From Roseibium sediminis (GTDB lineage Bacteria > Pseudomonadota > Alphaproteobacteria > Rhizobiales > Stappiaceae), in contig NZ_VXDB01000013.1 in assembly GCF_008711325.1 (NCBI RefSeq), forward strand, positions 62,001 through 126,000: a DNA stretch of 64,000 bases, given 5' to 3'. Positions 27,510 to 36,092 of the stretch are shown here, in pieces. The notes beneath the pieces were generated by a model, which did no database searches, was not told the origin of the DNA, and was given only the letters and a program-made list of their open reading frames with translations. Numbering within the stretch: position 1 is the stretch's first letter; the number at the start of each line of letters is the position of its first letter. A program made the position numbers and the translations under genes.

Positions 27510-28314
27510 GGCCAGCCTCCTTCACAAATCCACGTACAAGCTGCTTCATCCGGTTCATGCCCAGTTTGGCGACAGACTTGGTCTCGTCATGGGAAAGCGC
27601 ATGCGACTGGATACCAGCGCCATAGTTGGTGATGATCGACATGGCAGCGACACGCATGCCAAGGAACCTTGCCATGATGACTTCCGGAACCGTGGACATG
27701 CCAACGGCATCCGCGCCCAACACCTTTGCCATGCGGATCTCGGCAGGCGTTTCGAAGGACGGACCGGAGAACCACATATAGACGCCTTCGGCCACCGGAT
27801 CGCCGGTTTCCTCGGCCACCTTCTTCAAGGTCGCGCGAAGCTCGGGATCGTAAGCTGCGCTCATATCCAGAAAGCGGCTCTCGTCCTCTTCCCCGATCAA
27901 GGGGTTCATTCCGGACCAGTTGATGTGGTCGGAGAGGATCATGGGATTGCCGGGAGCAACATCTTCGCGCAGGGAACCTGCAGCATTGGTAGCAAGCAGG
28001 ATCTCGCAGCCCAGCTCCTTCAGCGTCTCCACCGGAGTTCTCATGATGGAGGGGTTGCCGCTTTCGTAGTAATGCGCGCGACCGGAGAGGATCACCACCG
28101 GCACTCCATCCATCGTTCCGGCAACCAGCTCGCTGGAGTGGGACGTAACGGTGGAAACCGGAAACTGCACCAGACGGGAATAGGGAATGCGAACAGCATC
28201 CTCGACCTCTTCGGCCAGAGATCCGAGGCCGGAGCCGAGGATCATGCCGATCTTGTAGGAACCCGAACGGGCTGCGCGGACAATATCCGCGCATTCACGA
28301 CCATAACCGCTCAT
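27502..28314 (-). CDS. punA: Purine-nucleoside phosphorylase (trimeric, PunA/XapA type)
   Basis: This 270-residue phosphorylase cleaves (deoxy)inosine and (deoxy)guanosine. It shows the trimeric PNP signatures MILGSGLGSLAEEVEDA near residues 23-39, SGRAHYYE near 77-84, LLATNAAGSLREDV near 107-120, YMWFSGPSFETPAEIRM near 182-198 and ADAVGMSTVPEVIMARFLGMRV near 203-224. It overlaps deoC by 8 nt and follows cdd by 6 nt. It is not the hexameric DeoD type, so the symbol deoD would be misleading. Confidence 0.92.
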   Translation of the reverse strand: MSGYGRECADIVRAARSGSYKIGMILGSGLGSLAEEVEDAVRIPYSRLVQFPVSTVTSHSSELVAGTMDGVPVVILSGRAHYYESGNPSIMRTPVETLKELGCEILLATNAAGSLREDVAPGNPMILSDHINWSGMNPLIGEEDESRFLDMSAAYDPELRATLKKVAEETGDPVAEGVYMWFSGPSFETPAEIRMAKVLGADAVGMSTVPEVIMARFLGMRVAAMSIITNYGAGIQSHALSHDETKSVAKLGMNRMKQLVRGFVKEAGRG

Positions 28315-28320
28315 GAGGCG

Positions 28321-28716
28321 TCAGTCCTTTTCGTTTAGTTCAAAACCGGCCGGGAGGAGTTCGGCCACAGTGAAGGTCTTCTTCACTTCATCGAGATTGG
28401 CGATGTGCACTTTCACATCATCACCGGCAAATTCCTTGATCTTCTGGCGACACCCGCCGCAGGGCGTGCAAAGAGCCGCATCGGCCATGACCAGCACTTC
28501 GGCAATTTCCGTTTCCCCTGCGAGGATCAAGGCGCTGATTGCGCCGCCTTCCGCACAAACCCCTTCCGGATAGGCCGCGTTTTCCACGTTGCATCCGGCG
28601 ATGATCTTGCCACCCTTTGTGCGCAGGGCCGCGCCGACCTTGAATTTCGAATAGGGCGCATAGGCGCGCTCGCGCGCTGATTTCGCTGTTTCAAAGAGAA
28701 GCTGAACGGAACTCAT
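28321..28716 (-). CDS. cdd: Cytidine deaminase
   Basis: This 131-residue tetrameric-type enzyme converts (deoxy)cytidine to (deoxy)uridine. The catalytic site is CNVENAAYPEGVCAEGGAIS near residues 42-61 (zinc Cys, then Glu), with the other zinc cysteines in CTPCGGCRQ near 87-95. The N-terminal AYAPYSKFKVGAAL is typical. The ATG at 28716 overlaps the permease stop by 4 nt (ATGA) and has AAGGAG upstream; any longer reading frame into the permease gene is not real. Confidence 0.96.
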   Translation of the reverse strand: MSSVQLLFETAKSARERAYAPYSKFKVGAALRTKGGKIIAGCNVENAAYPEGVCAEGGAISALILAGETEIAEVLVMADAALCTPCGGCRQKIKEFAGDDVKVHIANLDEVKKTFTVAELLPAGFELNEKD

Positions 28717-29681
28717 GTGCGCTCCTTCAGATAGGGAATGCCCGATGCCTTTGGCGGGATCGCCTTGCCGATGAACCCGGCGAGAAGAATGACCGTCAGG
28801 ATGTAGGGCAGCGCCTGGAAGAACTGGACCGGCACTTCGCCAATGCCCGGGATCTCCTGTCCCTGCAGGCGGATGGCAACCGCATCGAGGAAGCCGAAGA
28901 GCAGGCAGGCGAACATGGCATTGCCCGGCCGCCACTTGGCGAAGATCAGCGCGGCCAATGCGATGAAGCCCTTGCCAGCCGTCATTTCCTTGATGAAGCC
29001 AGAGGATTGAGCAATCGACAGATAGGCACCGGCCAGGCCGCACAGGATGCCGCAGATCAACACCGCACGGTAGCGCAGCCAGATCACATCAATGCCTGCC
29101 GTGTCGACCGCCGCCGGGTTTTCGCCGACGGCCCGAAGACGCAAGCCAAACCGGGTGCGGAACAGGACCCACCACGTCAACGGCACGGCAGCAAAGGCCA
29201 TGTAAACGATGATGTTGTGGCCCGACAGAAGCTCTGAATAGATCTGCCCGATCACCGGCACACCGCTCAACGTTTCCGCCAACGGCAGGTTTATGTTCTC
29301 GAAGCGCCCGCCATCGGGAAGCGCGGGTGTGCGCCCGCCTTGCTGGAACCATGTCTGCCCAAGAAGGCCGGTCAGGCCGATGGCAAGGAAGTTGATGGCT
29401 ACCCCTGAAACGATCTGGTTGCCCCGGTTGGTGATGGAGGCAAAGCCGTGAATGAGGGCCAGAACGCAGGCAACACCAATGCCCGCCAGAAGGCCCAGCC
29501 ACGCGCTGCCCGTTATATATCCGACAGCACCGGCGCCAAAGGCCGCGCCAAGCATCTTGCCTTCCAGTCCGATGTCGACGACGCCGGAGCGTTCTGAATA
29601 AAGCCCGGCCAGACATGCCAGCAAAAGCGGCGTGGACAGGCGAACCGTGGAATCCAGAATGAGGATGAGAGTTTCAAACAT
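28713..29681 (-). CDS. Nucleoside ABC transporter permease (BmpC/YufQ-like)
   Basis: This 322-residue inner-membrane permease of the BPD_transp_2 family has about eight to ten hydrophobic helices. Typical segments are LACLAGLYSERSGVVDIGLEGKMLGAAFGA near residues 22-50, NFLAIGLTGLLGQ near 95, RLRAVGENPAAVDTAGIDV near 178-196 and GKGFIALAALIFAKWRP near 228-244. The neighbouring BMP binding proteins and nucleoside enzymes point to purine or pyrimidine nucleosides as substrate. It overlaps cdd by 4 nt. GAGGAGG precedes the ATG. Confidence 0.92.
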   Translation of the reverse strand: MFETLILILDSTVRLSTPLLLACLAGLYSERSGVVDIGLEGKMLGAAFGAGAVGYITGSAWLGLLAGIGVACVLALIHGFASITNRGNQIVSGVAINFLAIGLTGLLGQTWFQQGGRTPALPDGGRFENINLPLAETLSGVPVIGQIYSELLSGHNIIVYMAFAAVPLTWWVLFRTRFGLRLRAVGENPAAVDTAGIDVIWLRYRAVLICGILCGLAGAYLSIAQSSGFIKEMTAGKGFIALAALIFAKWRPGNAMFACLLFGFLDAVAIRLQGQEIPGIGEVPVQFFQALPYILTVILLAGFIGKAIPPKASGIPYLKERT

Positions 29682-29693
29682 GGTCGTTCCTCC

Positions 29694-30800
29694 TCAAGCC
29701 GCTTGAGCTGCAGGTGAACGACCTGCCGAAAAGAGCCGGATCAGGGCCGGACGGAAGAGATATTCCAGTGCCCCGGCGAAAAGGATCACCAGACCCTGAA
29801 TGACGACGATCATGTCACGGGTGATGGCGGGCATCTCGAAAGAAAGTTCCGCGCCCCCCTGATAGAGCATGCCGAACAGGATCGCTGCCAGAACGATGCC
29901 GACCGGATGACTGCGCCCCATCAGGGCAACAGCAATCCCCACAAAGCCGTATCCGGCCACGTAGTCGATCAGCAGCCGATGCTGCGAGCCCATGATCTCG
30001 TTGATCGCCATCATGCCCGCAAGCCCACCGGAAATGAGCATGGTCACAATGATAATGCGGACCGGATTGATGCCGGCATAAACGGCAGCGGTCGGGTTCG
30101 CGCCAAAGGAGCGGATTTCAAAGCCGAGCTTGGTGCGCCAGATCAGCAGCCAGACGAGAATGCAAGCCAGAAAGGCGACAAACAGCGAGAGGTTCACCGG
30201 CGCATAGTCAAAACCAAAGCCGGGGAAGATATCATTGAGGAATGGCAGACGACCGCCTTCCTCGAAGGTTCGGGTTTCCGACTGCATGGACCCGGCCTTC
30301 TTCATCACATTGTTCAGAAGATAGACCATCAGCGAGGCGGCGATGAAGTTGAACATGATCGTGGTGATAACGACGTGGCTGCCACGTTTGGCCTGAAGCC
30401 AGGCCGGAATAAAGGCCCACGCAGCTCCCATAAGAGCAGAACCGAGAATGGCGAAAGGCAGGGTCACCCACCACGGCACATACTGGTCGAGCGCAAGACA
30501 GGCAAAGGCGACGCCCAACCCACCGAGATAGGCCTGCCCTTCCCCGCCGATATTGAACAGTCCGGCATGAAAGGCGACCGCAACCGCGAGCCCGGTGAAG
30601 ATGAAGTTGGTGGCAAAGAACAAGGTGAAGCCGAAGCCCTCGCCATATCCCAATGAGCCCCAGAGAAGGACCTTTACGGCGTCCAGCGGGTTTTCCCCGA
30701 TCAGGACCACCACAAGCCCGGAGACCAGAAACGCTGCAGCAAGGTTGAGCAGCGGGATCAGGCCATAATCCACCCAGCGCGGGAGCTGCCCAGCACTCAT
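29694..30800 (-). CDS. Nucleoside ABC transporter permease (BmpB/YufP-like)
   Basis: This 368-residue inner-membrane permease of the BPD_transp_2 family is the longer of the pair, as is usual. Segments include FNIGGEGQAYLGGLGVAFACLAL near residues 83-105, RGSHVVITTIMFNFIAASL near 140-158, SFGANPTAAVYAGINP near 235-250 and GYGFVGIAVALMGRSHPVGIVLAAILFG near 288-315. It overlaps the ATPase gene by 4 nt and is followed 12 nt later by the second permease. AAGGAG precedes the ATG. Confidence 0.92.
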   Translation of the reverse strand: MSAGQLPRWVDYGLIPLLNLAAAFLVSGLVVVLIGENPLDAVKVLLWGSLGYGEGFGFTLFFATNFIFTGLAVAVAFHAGLFNIGGEGQAYLGGLGVAFACLALDQYVPWWVTLPFAILGSALMGAAWAFIPAWLQAKRGSHVVITTIMFNFIAASLMVYLLNNVMKKAGSMQSETRTFEEGGRLPFLNDIFPGFGFDYAPVNLSLFVAFLACILVWLLIWRTKLGFEIRSFGANPTAAVYAGINPVRIIIVTMLISGGLAGMMAINEIMGSQHRLLIDYVAGYGFVGIAVALMGRSHPVGIVLAAILFGMLYQGGAELSFEMPAITRDMIVVIQGLVILFAGALEYLFRPALIRLFSAGRSPAAQAA

Positions 30801-32362
30801 TTCGTTTCTCCTTCAACACCGGCCATCAGCAGGCCCAGTTCGCCCTCGTCGGCATCTGCCGTGCGTTCACCAACGATCTTGCCGTCGAACATCACGAGAA
30901 TTCGGTCCGCCAGAGAGCGGATTTCGTCCAGTTCAACGGAGACAAGCAAAATGCCCTTGCCGGCATCCCGCAGCTCCACGATGCGCTTGTGAATGAACTC
31001 GATGGCGCCAATATCGACGCCGCGCGTCGGTTGCCCCACCAGAAGAACGGTCGGATCGCGTTCGATTTCGCGCGCCAGAACGATCTTCTGCTGGTTCCCG
31101 CCGGAGAAGTTGGCGGTCTTCAAAAGCGGATTGGGCGGGCGAATGTCGTATTTCTCGATCTCACCGCTTGCCAGTTCCTTGATCTTGGCGATGTCGAGAA
31201 GCAGCCCTCTCGAGTAGATCGGGTCATTGTGATAACCGAGGATCGAGTTCTCGTATTCGGCGAATTTGGTGACCAGACCCATCCGGTGACGATCTTCGGG
31301 AACATGCCCGAGGCTGCGCTGGCGCATCTGCGCCGGATCAAGCGGGTTTTTCGCCAGATCAATTTCCTCGCCATCGATCCAGAGCGTGCCCGTGTCGGCA
31401 TGCCGGATACCCGCGATCGTTTCCAGAAGTTCCGATTGCCCGTTACCCGACACACCGGCGATCCCGACAATTTCACCGGCGCGAACATTGAACGAGACGT
31501 CCTTGACGACCCGAACGCCGCGGCTGTCCGTAACGTTGAGGTTTGAAATCTCGAGAACCTTGTTCGTCGGGGTGGCCGGTGTCTTGTCGACATTCAGCAG
31601 CACGCTTCGGCCAACCATCAACTCGGCCAGTTCGGACATGCTCGTCTCGGACGTCTGGCGTGTTGCCACCATCTCACCGCGGCGCATCACAGATACCGTA
31701 TCCGTGATTGCCATGATTTCGCGCAGCTTGTGCGTGATCAGGAGAACGGTCTTGCCCTGATTTTTCAGAACTTCCAGGATCTTGAACAGGTGGTCTGCCT
31801 CTGCGGGCGTCAACACACCGGTCGGCTCGTCCAGAATGAGGATTTCTGCGCCGCGGAACAGGGCTTTCAGAATTTCGACACGCTGCTGGAGACCGACGGG
31901 AAGTTCCTCGATCAGAGCATCCGGGTCCACCTTCAGTTCATATTCGTCTTCCAGACGCTTCAGCTCTGCCCGCGCACTGGCCAGCCCTACCGACAGGTTC
32001 GCCCCGCCTTCAGCTCCAAGCACCACATTTTCCAGGACGGAGAAGTTGTCGACCAGCATGAAGTGCTGGTGAACCATGCCGATGCCGAGCGAAATGGCCG
32101 TTTTCGAATCCGGAATGGCAACCTTCTTGCCATCGACCAGAATGTCACCTTCATCCGCCGTGTAGAAGCCGTAGAGGATCGACATCAAGGTCGATTTACC
32201 GGCGCCGTTTTCGCCGATGATGCCGTGAATGGACCCTTTCTTGACGAGAAGGTCGATGTCCTTGTTGGCGTGGACCGGACCAAAGCGCTTGTTGATCTTG
32301 CGCAGCTCGATGGCCGGTTGAGCTGTCGTTTCCAGCTCCTGTGTGGTGATCGGCTTGTTCAT
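30797..32362 (-). CDS. Nucleoside ABC transporter ATP-binding protein (two ABC domains)
   Basis: This protein of about 521 residues has two tandem ABC domains, as in YufO/RbsA-like importers. The first has Walker A GENGAGKSTL and a variant signature LPVGLQQRVEILKAL with Walker B LILDEPTGVLTPAEAD. The second has a degenerate Walker A GVSGNGQSELL, signature FSGGNQQKIVLAREI and Walker B-like LLVGQPTRGVDIGAIE, so only the first site is likely to be fully active. The ATG at 32362 was chosen; a TTG at 32386 would add 8 residues. It overlaps the first permease by 4 nt. Confidence 0.93.
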   Translation of the reverse strand: MNKPITTQELETTAQPAIELRKINKRFGPVHANKDIDLLVKKGSIHGIIGENGAGKSTLMSILYGFYTADEGDILVDGKKVAIPDSKTAISLGIGMVHQHFMLVDNFSVLENVVLGAEGGANLSVGLASARAELKRLEDEYELKVDPDALIEELPVGLQQRVEILKALFRGAEILILDEPTGVLTPAEADHLFKILEVLKNQGKTVLLITHKLREIMAITDTVSVMRRGEMVATRQTSETSMSELAELMVGRSVLLNVDKTPATPTNKVLEISNLNVTDSRGVRVVKDVSFNVRAGEIVGIAGVSGNGQSELLETIAGIRHADTGTLWIDGEEIDLAKNPLDPAQMRQRSLGHVPEDRHRMGLVTKFAEYENSILGYHNDPIYSRGLLLDIAKIKELASGEIEKYDIRPPNPLLKTANFSGGNQQKIVLAREIERDPTVLLVGQPTRGVDIGAIEFIHKRIVELRDAGKGILLVSVELDEIRSLADRILVMFDGKIVGERTADADEGELGLLMAGVEGETK

Positions 32363-32395
32363 GGGATCAATACCGGGCCTTTCCAAGAATTCATG

Positions 32396-33394
32396 TCACG
32401 AGTGCGGGCACGGGCCGTCGCTGAGGATGTCGTGCACCTTCAGCTCCCCGGACGAAATGGCCGAAACGGCTTCATCGGCAGCAGCTTTCATGTCCGCGCT
32501 GATCAGGTTCCGGTTGTTGTCGTCGATCACCCAGTCCATGCCGCCTTCAGCAAGGCCAAGCACACGAATACCCGGCTTGAAGGACCCGTTCCTTGCGGCT
32601 GTGAAACTGTCGTGGACCGCATTGTCCACGCGCTTGCGGATTGATGTGAGCACATTGCCGGGATGAAGCGCATTCTGGTTGGAATCGGTCCCAATGCCCA
32701 AAACATTGGCATCGGCTGCGGCCTGCAGCACACCGATGCCGGTGCCGCCTGCGGCCTGAATGATCACATCTGCGCCAGCCTCGATCTGTCCGCGCGCCAG
32801 CTCGGCGCCACGAACCGGATCGACAAAGGCAGCGGGCGTGTCGCCCGCCATATTGTAGAGAACCTGAATGGTTGGATCGACCGCGTTGACACCGGCCTGA
32901 TAGCCGCACAGGAAACGCCGGATGATCGGAATGTCCATTCCGCCGACAAAACCCACGACACCGGTCTTGCTTGCTTTCGCGGCAAGAAGGCCCGCGATGT
33001 AGGCCCCTTCGTTTTCCCTGAAGACATAGGAAGCAACGTTCGGGGCATCCACGACCATGTCGATGATGGCGAAGGAACTCTCGGGAAAGTCTTTTGCCGC
33101 TTCGGCAACGGCAGACGCCTGATTGAAACCGATGGCGACGATGGGTGTCTGGCCGCGCTTTGCGAAGTTCCGCAAGGCCTGAATGCTCTGCGCATCCCTG
33201 TCGATTTCGAATTCGCGAACTTCAAGTCCGGTTTCCTCGCGAAACCGGGTTACACCGCGAAAGGCGCTCTCGTTGAAGGAACCGTCAAACTTGCCGCCAA
33301 CCGAATAAACGATTGCGGGTTCGCCATCTGCAAGAGCGCTTGCGGGCTGCATCAATAACAGCGCGATGGCCGCGCTCAGTCGCCAACGTTTCAT
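32396..33394 (-). CDS. BMP family nucleoside-binding protein (second of a tandem pair)
   Basis: This secreted binding protein of 332 residues has a signal peptide ending P-A-S-A-L-A before DGEPAIVYSVGGKFDGSFNE. BMP/PnrA signatures include RNFAKRGQTPIVAIGFNQA, FVGGMDIPIIRRFLCGYQAGV and QAAGGTGIGVLQAAADANVLGIGTDSNQ, which line the nucleoside pocket in family structures. It is about half identical to the upstream paralogue. The ATG at 33394 is preceded by AGGGGGG. Two cysteines (LCGY and PCPHS at the C-terminus) match the positions in the paralogue and may be bonded. Confidence 0.92.
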   Translation of the reverse strand: MKRWRLSAAIALLLMQPASALADGEPAIVYSVGGKFDGSFNESAFRGVTRFREETGLEVREFEIDRDAQSIQALRNFAKRGQTPIVAIGFNQASAVAEAAKDFPESSFAIIDMVVDAPNVASYVFRENEGAYIAGLLAAKASKTGVVGFVGGMDIPIIRRFLCGYQAGVNAVDPTIQVLYNMAGDTPAAFVDPVRGAELARGQIEAGADVIIQAAGGTGIGVLQAAADANVLGIGTDSNQNALHPGNVLTSIRKRVDNAVHDSFTAARNGSFKPGIRVLGLAEGGMDWVIDDNNRNLISADMKAAADEAVSAISSGELKVHDILSDGPCPHS

Positions 33395-33427
33395 GATGCC
33401 CCCCTGCGGCAATCGTCAAACGCAATG

Positions 33428-33464
33428 AAATAAAACGGCCCTCCCGCCCTGCGGCGGGAAGGCC
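33428..33464 (-). terminator. Hairpin with T-run between the two BMP genes (attenuator-like)
   Basis: On the minus strand GGCCTTCCCGCC (33453-33464) pairs with GGCGGGAGGGCC (33437-33448) with one internal mismatch. GTTTTATTTC follows. It lies 13 nt after the stop of the first BMP gene and 34 nt before the start of the second. Such a hairpin would stop part of the transcription and protect the upstream mRNA, giving more of the first binding protein than of the transporter. Confidence 0.8.
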
Positions 33465-33476
33465 AAGGCTTGCACC

Positions 33477-34475
33477 TTAGAACGGGCAGCTTTCGTTAGA
33501 CATGTAGTCGTGAACAACGACCTTGCCGGAGACGATGTCAGCCTTTGCCGTTTCAACAGCGGCCTTCATTTCGTCGGAAATCAGCTTGGCATTGTTGTCG
33601 TCCAGAGCCCAGTCGACACCACCTTCAGCAAGACCGAGAACGGAGAAACCGGCGCTCCAGTTGTCGTTCTTTGCGTCTTCGAATGCCTGATAGACGGCAA
33701 CGTCAACGCGCTTGAGCATGGAGGTGAGAACGGAACCCGGATGCAGGCCGTTCTGGTTGGAGTCGACGCCGATGCCGAGCTTGCCTGCATCAGCTGCTGC
33801 CTGCAGAACACCGATGCCGGTGCCGCCTGCAGCGTGATAAACAACGTCTGCGCCACGGTCGAACTGGGACTTGGCCAACTCACCGCCCTTGACCGGGTCA
33901 TTCCAGGCAGCGCCGGTGGTGCCGGTCATGTTCTCGAACACTTCCGCAGACCCGTTGGCTGCCATTGCACCCTGCTTGTAGCCGCAAGCGAATTTGCGGA
34001 TGAGCGGAATGTCCATGCCACCAACGAAGCCGACCTTGCCGGTTTCGGACGCCATCGCGGCCAGCATGCCAACGATGTAGGAGCCTTCATGCTCCTTGAA
34101 CACGATGGAACGTACGTTCGGCAGGTCAACGACCATGTCGACGATCGCGAATTGCAGGTCCGGGAATTCCTTTGCGACCTTCTCGACGGCATTTGCCTGA
34201 GAGAAGCCGATGGCGACGATCGGGCTCATGCCGCGCTTTGCGAAATTGCGCAGGGCCTGCTCGCGCTGGCTGTCGTTCTGGATTTCGAAGTCGCGGTATT
34301 CGATGCCGGAATCGGTCTTGAACTGCTCGGCGCCGGTATGAGCCGCTTCGTTGAACGACTTGTCGAACTTGCCGCCAAGATCATAAAGCAGGGCCGGCTT
34401 GATGTCCGCTGCCATTGCTCCGGCCGCCATCAGCATGGATGCTGTTGCGACACCGATCATCAAAAACTTTTTCAC
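33477..34475 (-). CDS. BMP family nucleoside-binding protein (first of a tandem pair)
   Basis: This secreted protein of 332 residues has a signal peptide ending A-G-A-M-A before ADIKPALLYDLGGKFDKSFNE. It carries the same BMP signatures as its neighbour (FVGGMDIPLIRKFACGYKQGAM; AAGGTGIGVLQAAADAGKLGIGVDSNQNGLHPG). The start is a GTG at 34475: GGAGG lies 8 nt before it and the signal peptide VKKFLMIG begins there, while the upstream ATGs lack a ribosome site. A strong hairpin follows the gene. It lies 56 nt after the regulator gene, so it may be read from the regulator promoter. Confidence 0.93.
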   Translation of the reverse strand: MKKFLMIGVATASMLMAAGAMAADIKPALLYDLGGKFDKSFNEAAHTGAEQFKTDSGIEYRDFEIQNDSQREQALRNFAKRGMSPIVAIGFSQANAVEKVAKEFPDLQFAIVDMVVDLPNVRSIVFKEHEGSYIVGMLAAMASETGKVGFVGGMDIPLIRKFACGYKQGAMAANGSAEVFENMTGTTGAAWNDPVKGGELAKSQFDRGADVVYHAAGGTGIGVLQAAADAGKLGIGVDSNQNGLHPGSVLTSMLKRVDVAVYQAFEDAKNDNWSAGFSVLGLAEGGVDWALDDNNAKLISDEMKAAVETAKADIVSGKVVVHDYMSNESCPF

Positions 34476-34531
34476 TCTTTTGTCCTCCATACAAGGACCG
34501 GCGACATGCCGGCCCGGTTCGGATCTTCCCC

Positions 34532-35533
34532 TCAGGCTGTTCCATGCAATGAGCTGGAACACTGTGTTTGCAGGCCAGCTTTTTTACACACTGCCCTTGC
34601 CAAGGTTTCGTCTGCTATCAGGTCGGTGATCACACCGGTCCTGAGAGCAGCCAAAGTGGCGACGGCTTTGCTTTCACCGCCCGCCAAAGCCAGAATGCGC
34701 GCTCCGCGCACGTCCTCGTAATGCAGGCCGACCGCGCAATCGCCAAGCGTGCCGCGTGCCTCCCGCCCATCAACATCCAGAAAGCGCCCCATCAGGTCAG
34801 AGGCCGCGCCCGTGCTGATCAGCGCGGACTGTTCTTCCTTGGTAATGATGCCCCGCTCGACCAGGTGCCCCTCATTTTCCATGGAACCGATACCGACAAC
34901 GAAGAGATCCGACCCTCGTGCGCGGTCCAGAAGTCCCTGAACGCTGCTTTGCCCAAGGAACACCGCCTTCTCGGCCGGCGATTCCGCAAAATAGGGCACC
35001 GGCAGATAATAGCCGACACCGCCAACCCGCTCCTGCATTTGCTGGACAACGTCATAGGGGTTTGCCGCAAGGCTTCTTGTCAGCGAGCCACTGATCGAAA
35101 TGATCTCGAGATCAGGGCGGGAAATCTTCGGCAGCGCTTCGACAGCTGCCTTCAAGGTGCGGCCCATGCCGACACCAACGCGGCGCACATTTTCCGAGGT
35201 CAACAGGCCGGTCAGCATCTGGGCCGCGGTCCCGGCAATTGCGCGGATGGCCGTTTCCTGATCGGAAGAACCTAGATCCGGCGTCACAATGCAGCGGTTC
35301 AGTCCGAATTCGCCTGCGATACTCTCTTCGAGTTCAAGACATTCAAGCGGACGCCCCTCGATCTGAAATTTGACGAGACCGGTCTTTTGCGCATGCGCAA
35401 TCAGGCGATGAACCTTTGCTGGCGAGACGCCAAGTTGACTTGCGATTTCGCCTTGCGTCCGGCCACCAACGAATGAAAGCCAGGCCGCGCGAATGGCCAG
35501 ATAGGTTGTCCAATCGTCCTCTTGCGCCCGCAT
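34532..35533 (-). CDS. SorC/DeoR-type sugar-binding transcriptional regulator of the nucleoside cluster
   Basis: This 333-residue protein has an N-terminal helix-turn-helix (AAWLSFVGGRTQGEIASQLGVSPAKVHRLI, residues 13-42) followed by a SorC-type effector domain with GVGMGRTLKAAVEAL near 120, GSLTRSLAANPYDVVQQM near 150 and ALAGGESKAVATLAALRTGVITDLIADE near 285-312. Family members sense phosphorylated sugars; here deoxyribose-5-phosphate or ribose-5-phosphate would be logical. It is the first gene of the minus-strand nucleoside cluster. Palindromes upstream at 35595, 35639 and 35779 are candidate operators. Confidence 0.9.
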   Translation of the reverse strand: MRAQEDDWTTYLAIRAAWLSFVGGRTQGEIASQLGVSPAKVHRLIAHAQKTGLVKFQIEGRPLECLELEESIAGEFGLNRCIVTPDLGSSDQETAIRAIAGTAAQMLTGLLTSENVRRVGVGMGRTLKAAVEALPKISRPDLEIISISGSLTRSLAANPYDVVQQMQERVGGVGYYLPVPYFAESPAEKAVFLGQSSVQGLLDRARGSDLFVVGIGSMENEGHLVERGIITKEEQSALISTGAASDLMGRFLDVDGREARGTLGDCAVGLHYEDVRGARILALAGGESKAVATLAALRTGVITDLIADETLARAVCKKAGLQTQCSSSLHGTA

Positions 35534-35594
35534 GGCGTTCGCCTACTCCCACAGGCGGCATATCGGTCACGCAGGACCGGGTCTGCCGTCACCA

Positions 35595-35607
35595 GGCAAT
35601 TTTTGCC
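35595..35607. promoter_or_regulatory. Candidate operator, GGCAA-TTT-TTGCC palindrome (site 1)
   Basis: A perfect 5-bp dyad lies 62 bp upstream of the SorC-type regulator start. It is followed by CCTC-type sequence identical to that after site 2 at 35779: both read TTGCCCTC. It is probably an autoregulatory operator; this is inference from symmetry, repetition and position. Confidence 0.5.
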
Positions 35608-35638
35608 CTCTCGAAGCTCAAACCCGCTATAATGGGTT

Positions 35639-35656
35639 GGTGAAATTTTCTTCACC
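35639..35656. promoter_or_regulatory. Candidate operator, GGTGAA-N6-TTCACC palindrome
   Basis: A perfect 6-bp inverted repeat with a 6-nt spacer (ATTTTC) lies 106 bp upstream of the regulator start, between the two GGCAA/TTGCC palindromes. It may overlap the regulator promoter or bind another protein. Confidence 0.4.
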
Positions 35657-35778
35657 GGCTGATTATTTATTCACTTTTGTACCAGCCTCAGCAGGAACGT
35701 CAAGAACCCGTTGGCGAAAAGAGCGCGATTCGCGGGAATTAGGTAGTTTTATCACCTGCGTCCGGGCATGTGATGCAC

Positions 35779-35791
35779 GGCAAATTTTGCC
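35779..35791. promoter_or_regulatory. Candidate operator, GGCAAA-T-TTTGCC palindrome (site 2)
   Basis: A perfect 6-bp dyad, 184 bp from the similar site 1 and followed by the same CTC. Two like palindromes at this distance suggest repression through a DNA loop, as known for E. coli DeoR operators. Confidence 0.5.
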
Positions 35792-36092
35792 CTCCGCCGC
35801 TTGCAGATTGCAATCATTGGCATTTTTCCATTGAAACCCACCTCCTCTGGCTGCAGGGCCAATAACTTGGGCACAAGGTGTGAACTGCCGGCACATTGAT
35901 TTTGCCGGTTAAACCAGAATCTGACATTATTGGCATGCACTTTACCAAGTAAACTGCAAACACCCTCAACGTAAGTATTCTGTAGTCGTCTAAATTCACG
36001 AGGAACGATTCGATAACAAATTAGAGTCACCATAATAAAAAACAGCTTGGGAGACGTACTGAACCGGCCTTCGGGTCTAGAAGGAGAAAAAA

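Larger units (their letters stand above)
35534..36092. other. Divergent regulatory region between the nucleoside regulator and the vWA gene
   Basis: No gene was seen in this 559-nt spacer. It contains two similar GGCAA/TTGCC palindromes (35595-35607 and 35779-35791), a GGTGAA/TTCACC dyad (35639-35656), and a CCGGCA/TGCCGG dyad (35888-35908). It is AT-rich between 35900 and 36040. Promoters for both flanking genes must lie here. Confidence 0.55.

Noticed and set aside
28717..29043. An N-terminal extension of cytidine deaminase into the permease gene.
   Set aside because: The ATG at 28716 has a strong ribosome site and begins the family sequence; the extension is a shadow of the permease.
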